From an uncultured Clostridia bacterium (GTDB lineage Bacteria > Bacillota > DTU014): a stretch of DNA of 64,000 bases. The notes under the pieces are model-generated. The model was not told the DNA's origin, did no database searches, and was given only the letters and a program-made list of their open reading frames with translations. Position 1 is the first letter of the stretch; each line of letters opens with the position of its first letter. Shown here one piece after another: positions 63,993 to 64,000 of the stretch. The position numbers and the translations under genes were made by a program. The stretch lies in assembly GCA_900016865.1 (NCBI GenBank), contig FIZI01000006.1, positions 39,224-103,223 of the forward strand. The letters are read 5' to 3'.

Positions 63993-64000
63993 GGTGGAAT

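Overview
The window (mid-50s % GC by eye, frequent GTG and TTG starts, strong AGGAGG ribosome-binding sites) is a chromosomal core region of a Gram-positive bacterium of the Bacillota. Three things point there: a PolC-type replicative polymerase, a CodY regulator behind xerC-hslV-hslU, and the order frr-uppS-cdsA-dxr-rseP-ispG-proS-polC-rimP-nusA-ylxR-ylxQ-infB-rbfA-nrnA-truB-ribF-rpsO-pnp. A three-gene [FeFe]-hydrogenase with a Rex operator, a YtvI-like membrane protein, a GH3 beta-xylosidase-like enzyme and a xylulokinase suggest an anaerobic, saccharolytic, possibly spore-forming clostridial or limnochordial lineage. That placement is inference.

Layout. 1-1.1 kb: comM (cut by the window edge) and yraN on the minus strand. 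1.35-10.3 kb: dprA, a Smg/DUF494 gene, topA, trmFO, xerC, hslV, hslU and codY. 10.5-15.7 kb: GH3 glycosidase, a minimal sufC-sufB pair and an amidohydrolase, at the place where Bacillus carries its flagellar block. 16-31.6 kb: rpsB, tsf, pyrH, frr, a PASTA-like mini-gene, uppS, cdsA, an AI-2E/YtvI permease, dxr, rseP, a four-zinc-ribbon protein, ispG, proS and polC. 31.6-43.9 kb: the rimP-nusA-infB translation/transcription operon, then rbfA, nrnA, truB, ribF, a repeat-rich intergenic element, rpsO and pnp. 44-49 kb: an XRE regulator, a thioredoxin-like protein, yhbY, a patatin-like hydrolase and an SsuABC-type ABC transporter. 49.2-53.8 kb: hydB-hydA-hydC. 53.8-63.9 kb: a cupin, a fused homocysteine methyltransferase/methylenetetrahydrofolate reductase, a miniature YchF-like protein, aspS, xylulokinase, full-length ychF, a PEGA/DUF4384 secreted protein and asnS.

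The most unusual items are: (i) a PolC whose PHP domain lacks the usual inserted DnaQ-like 3'-5' exonuclease; (ii) a YchF-derived mini-protein with a broken P-loop and most of the protein missing, tightly coupled to aspS; (iii) a protein of four consecutive zinc ribbons between rseP and ispG; (iv) ylxQ, which can only be full length if it starts at CTG; (v) a nested direct/inverted repeat element between ribF and rpsO; and (vi) a near-perfect Rex box in the hydrogenase leader. Several promoters in the window share an extended -10 (TGn followed by TATAAT, TATACT, TATAGT or TAGAAT). I saw no rRNA or tRNA gene, no CRISPR array and no insertion sequence.
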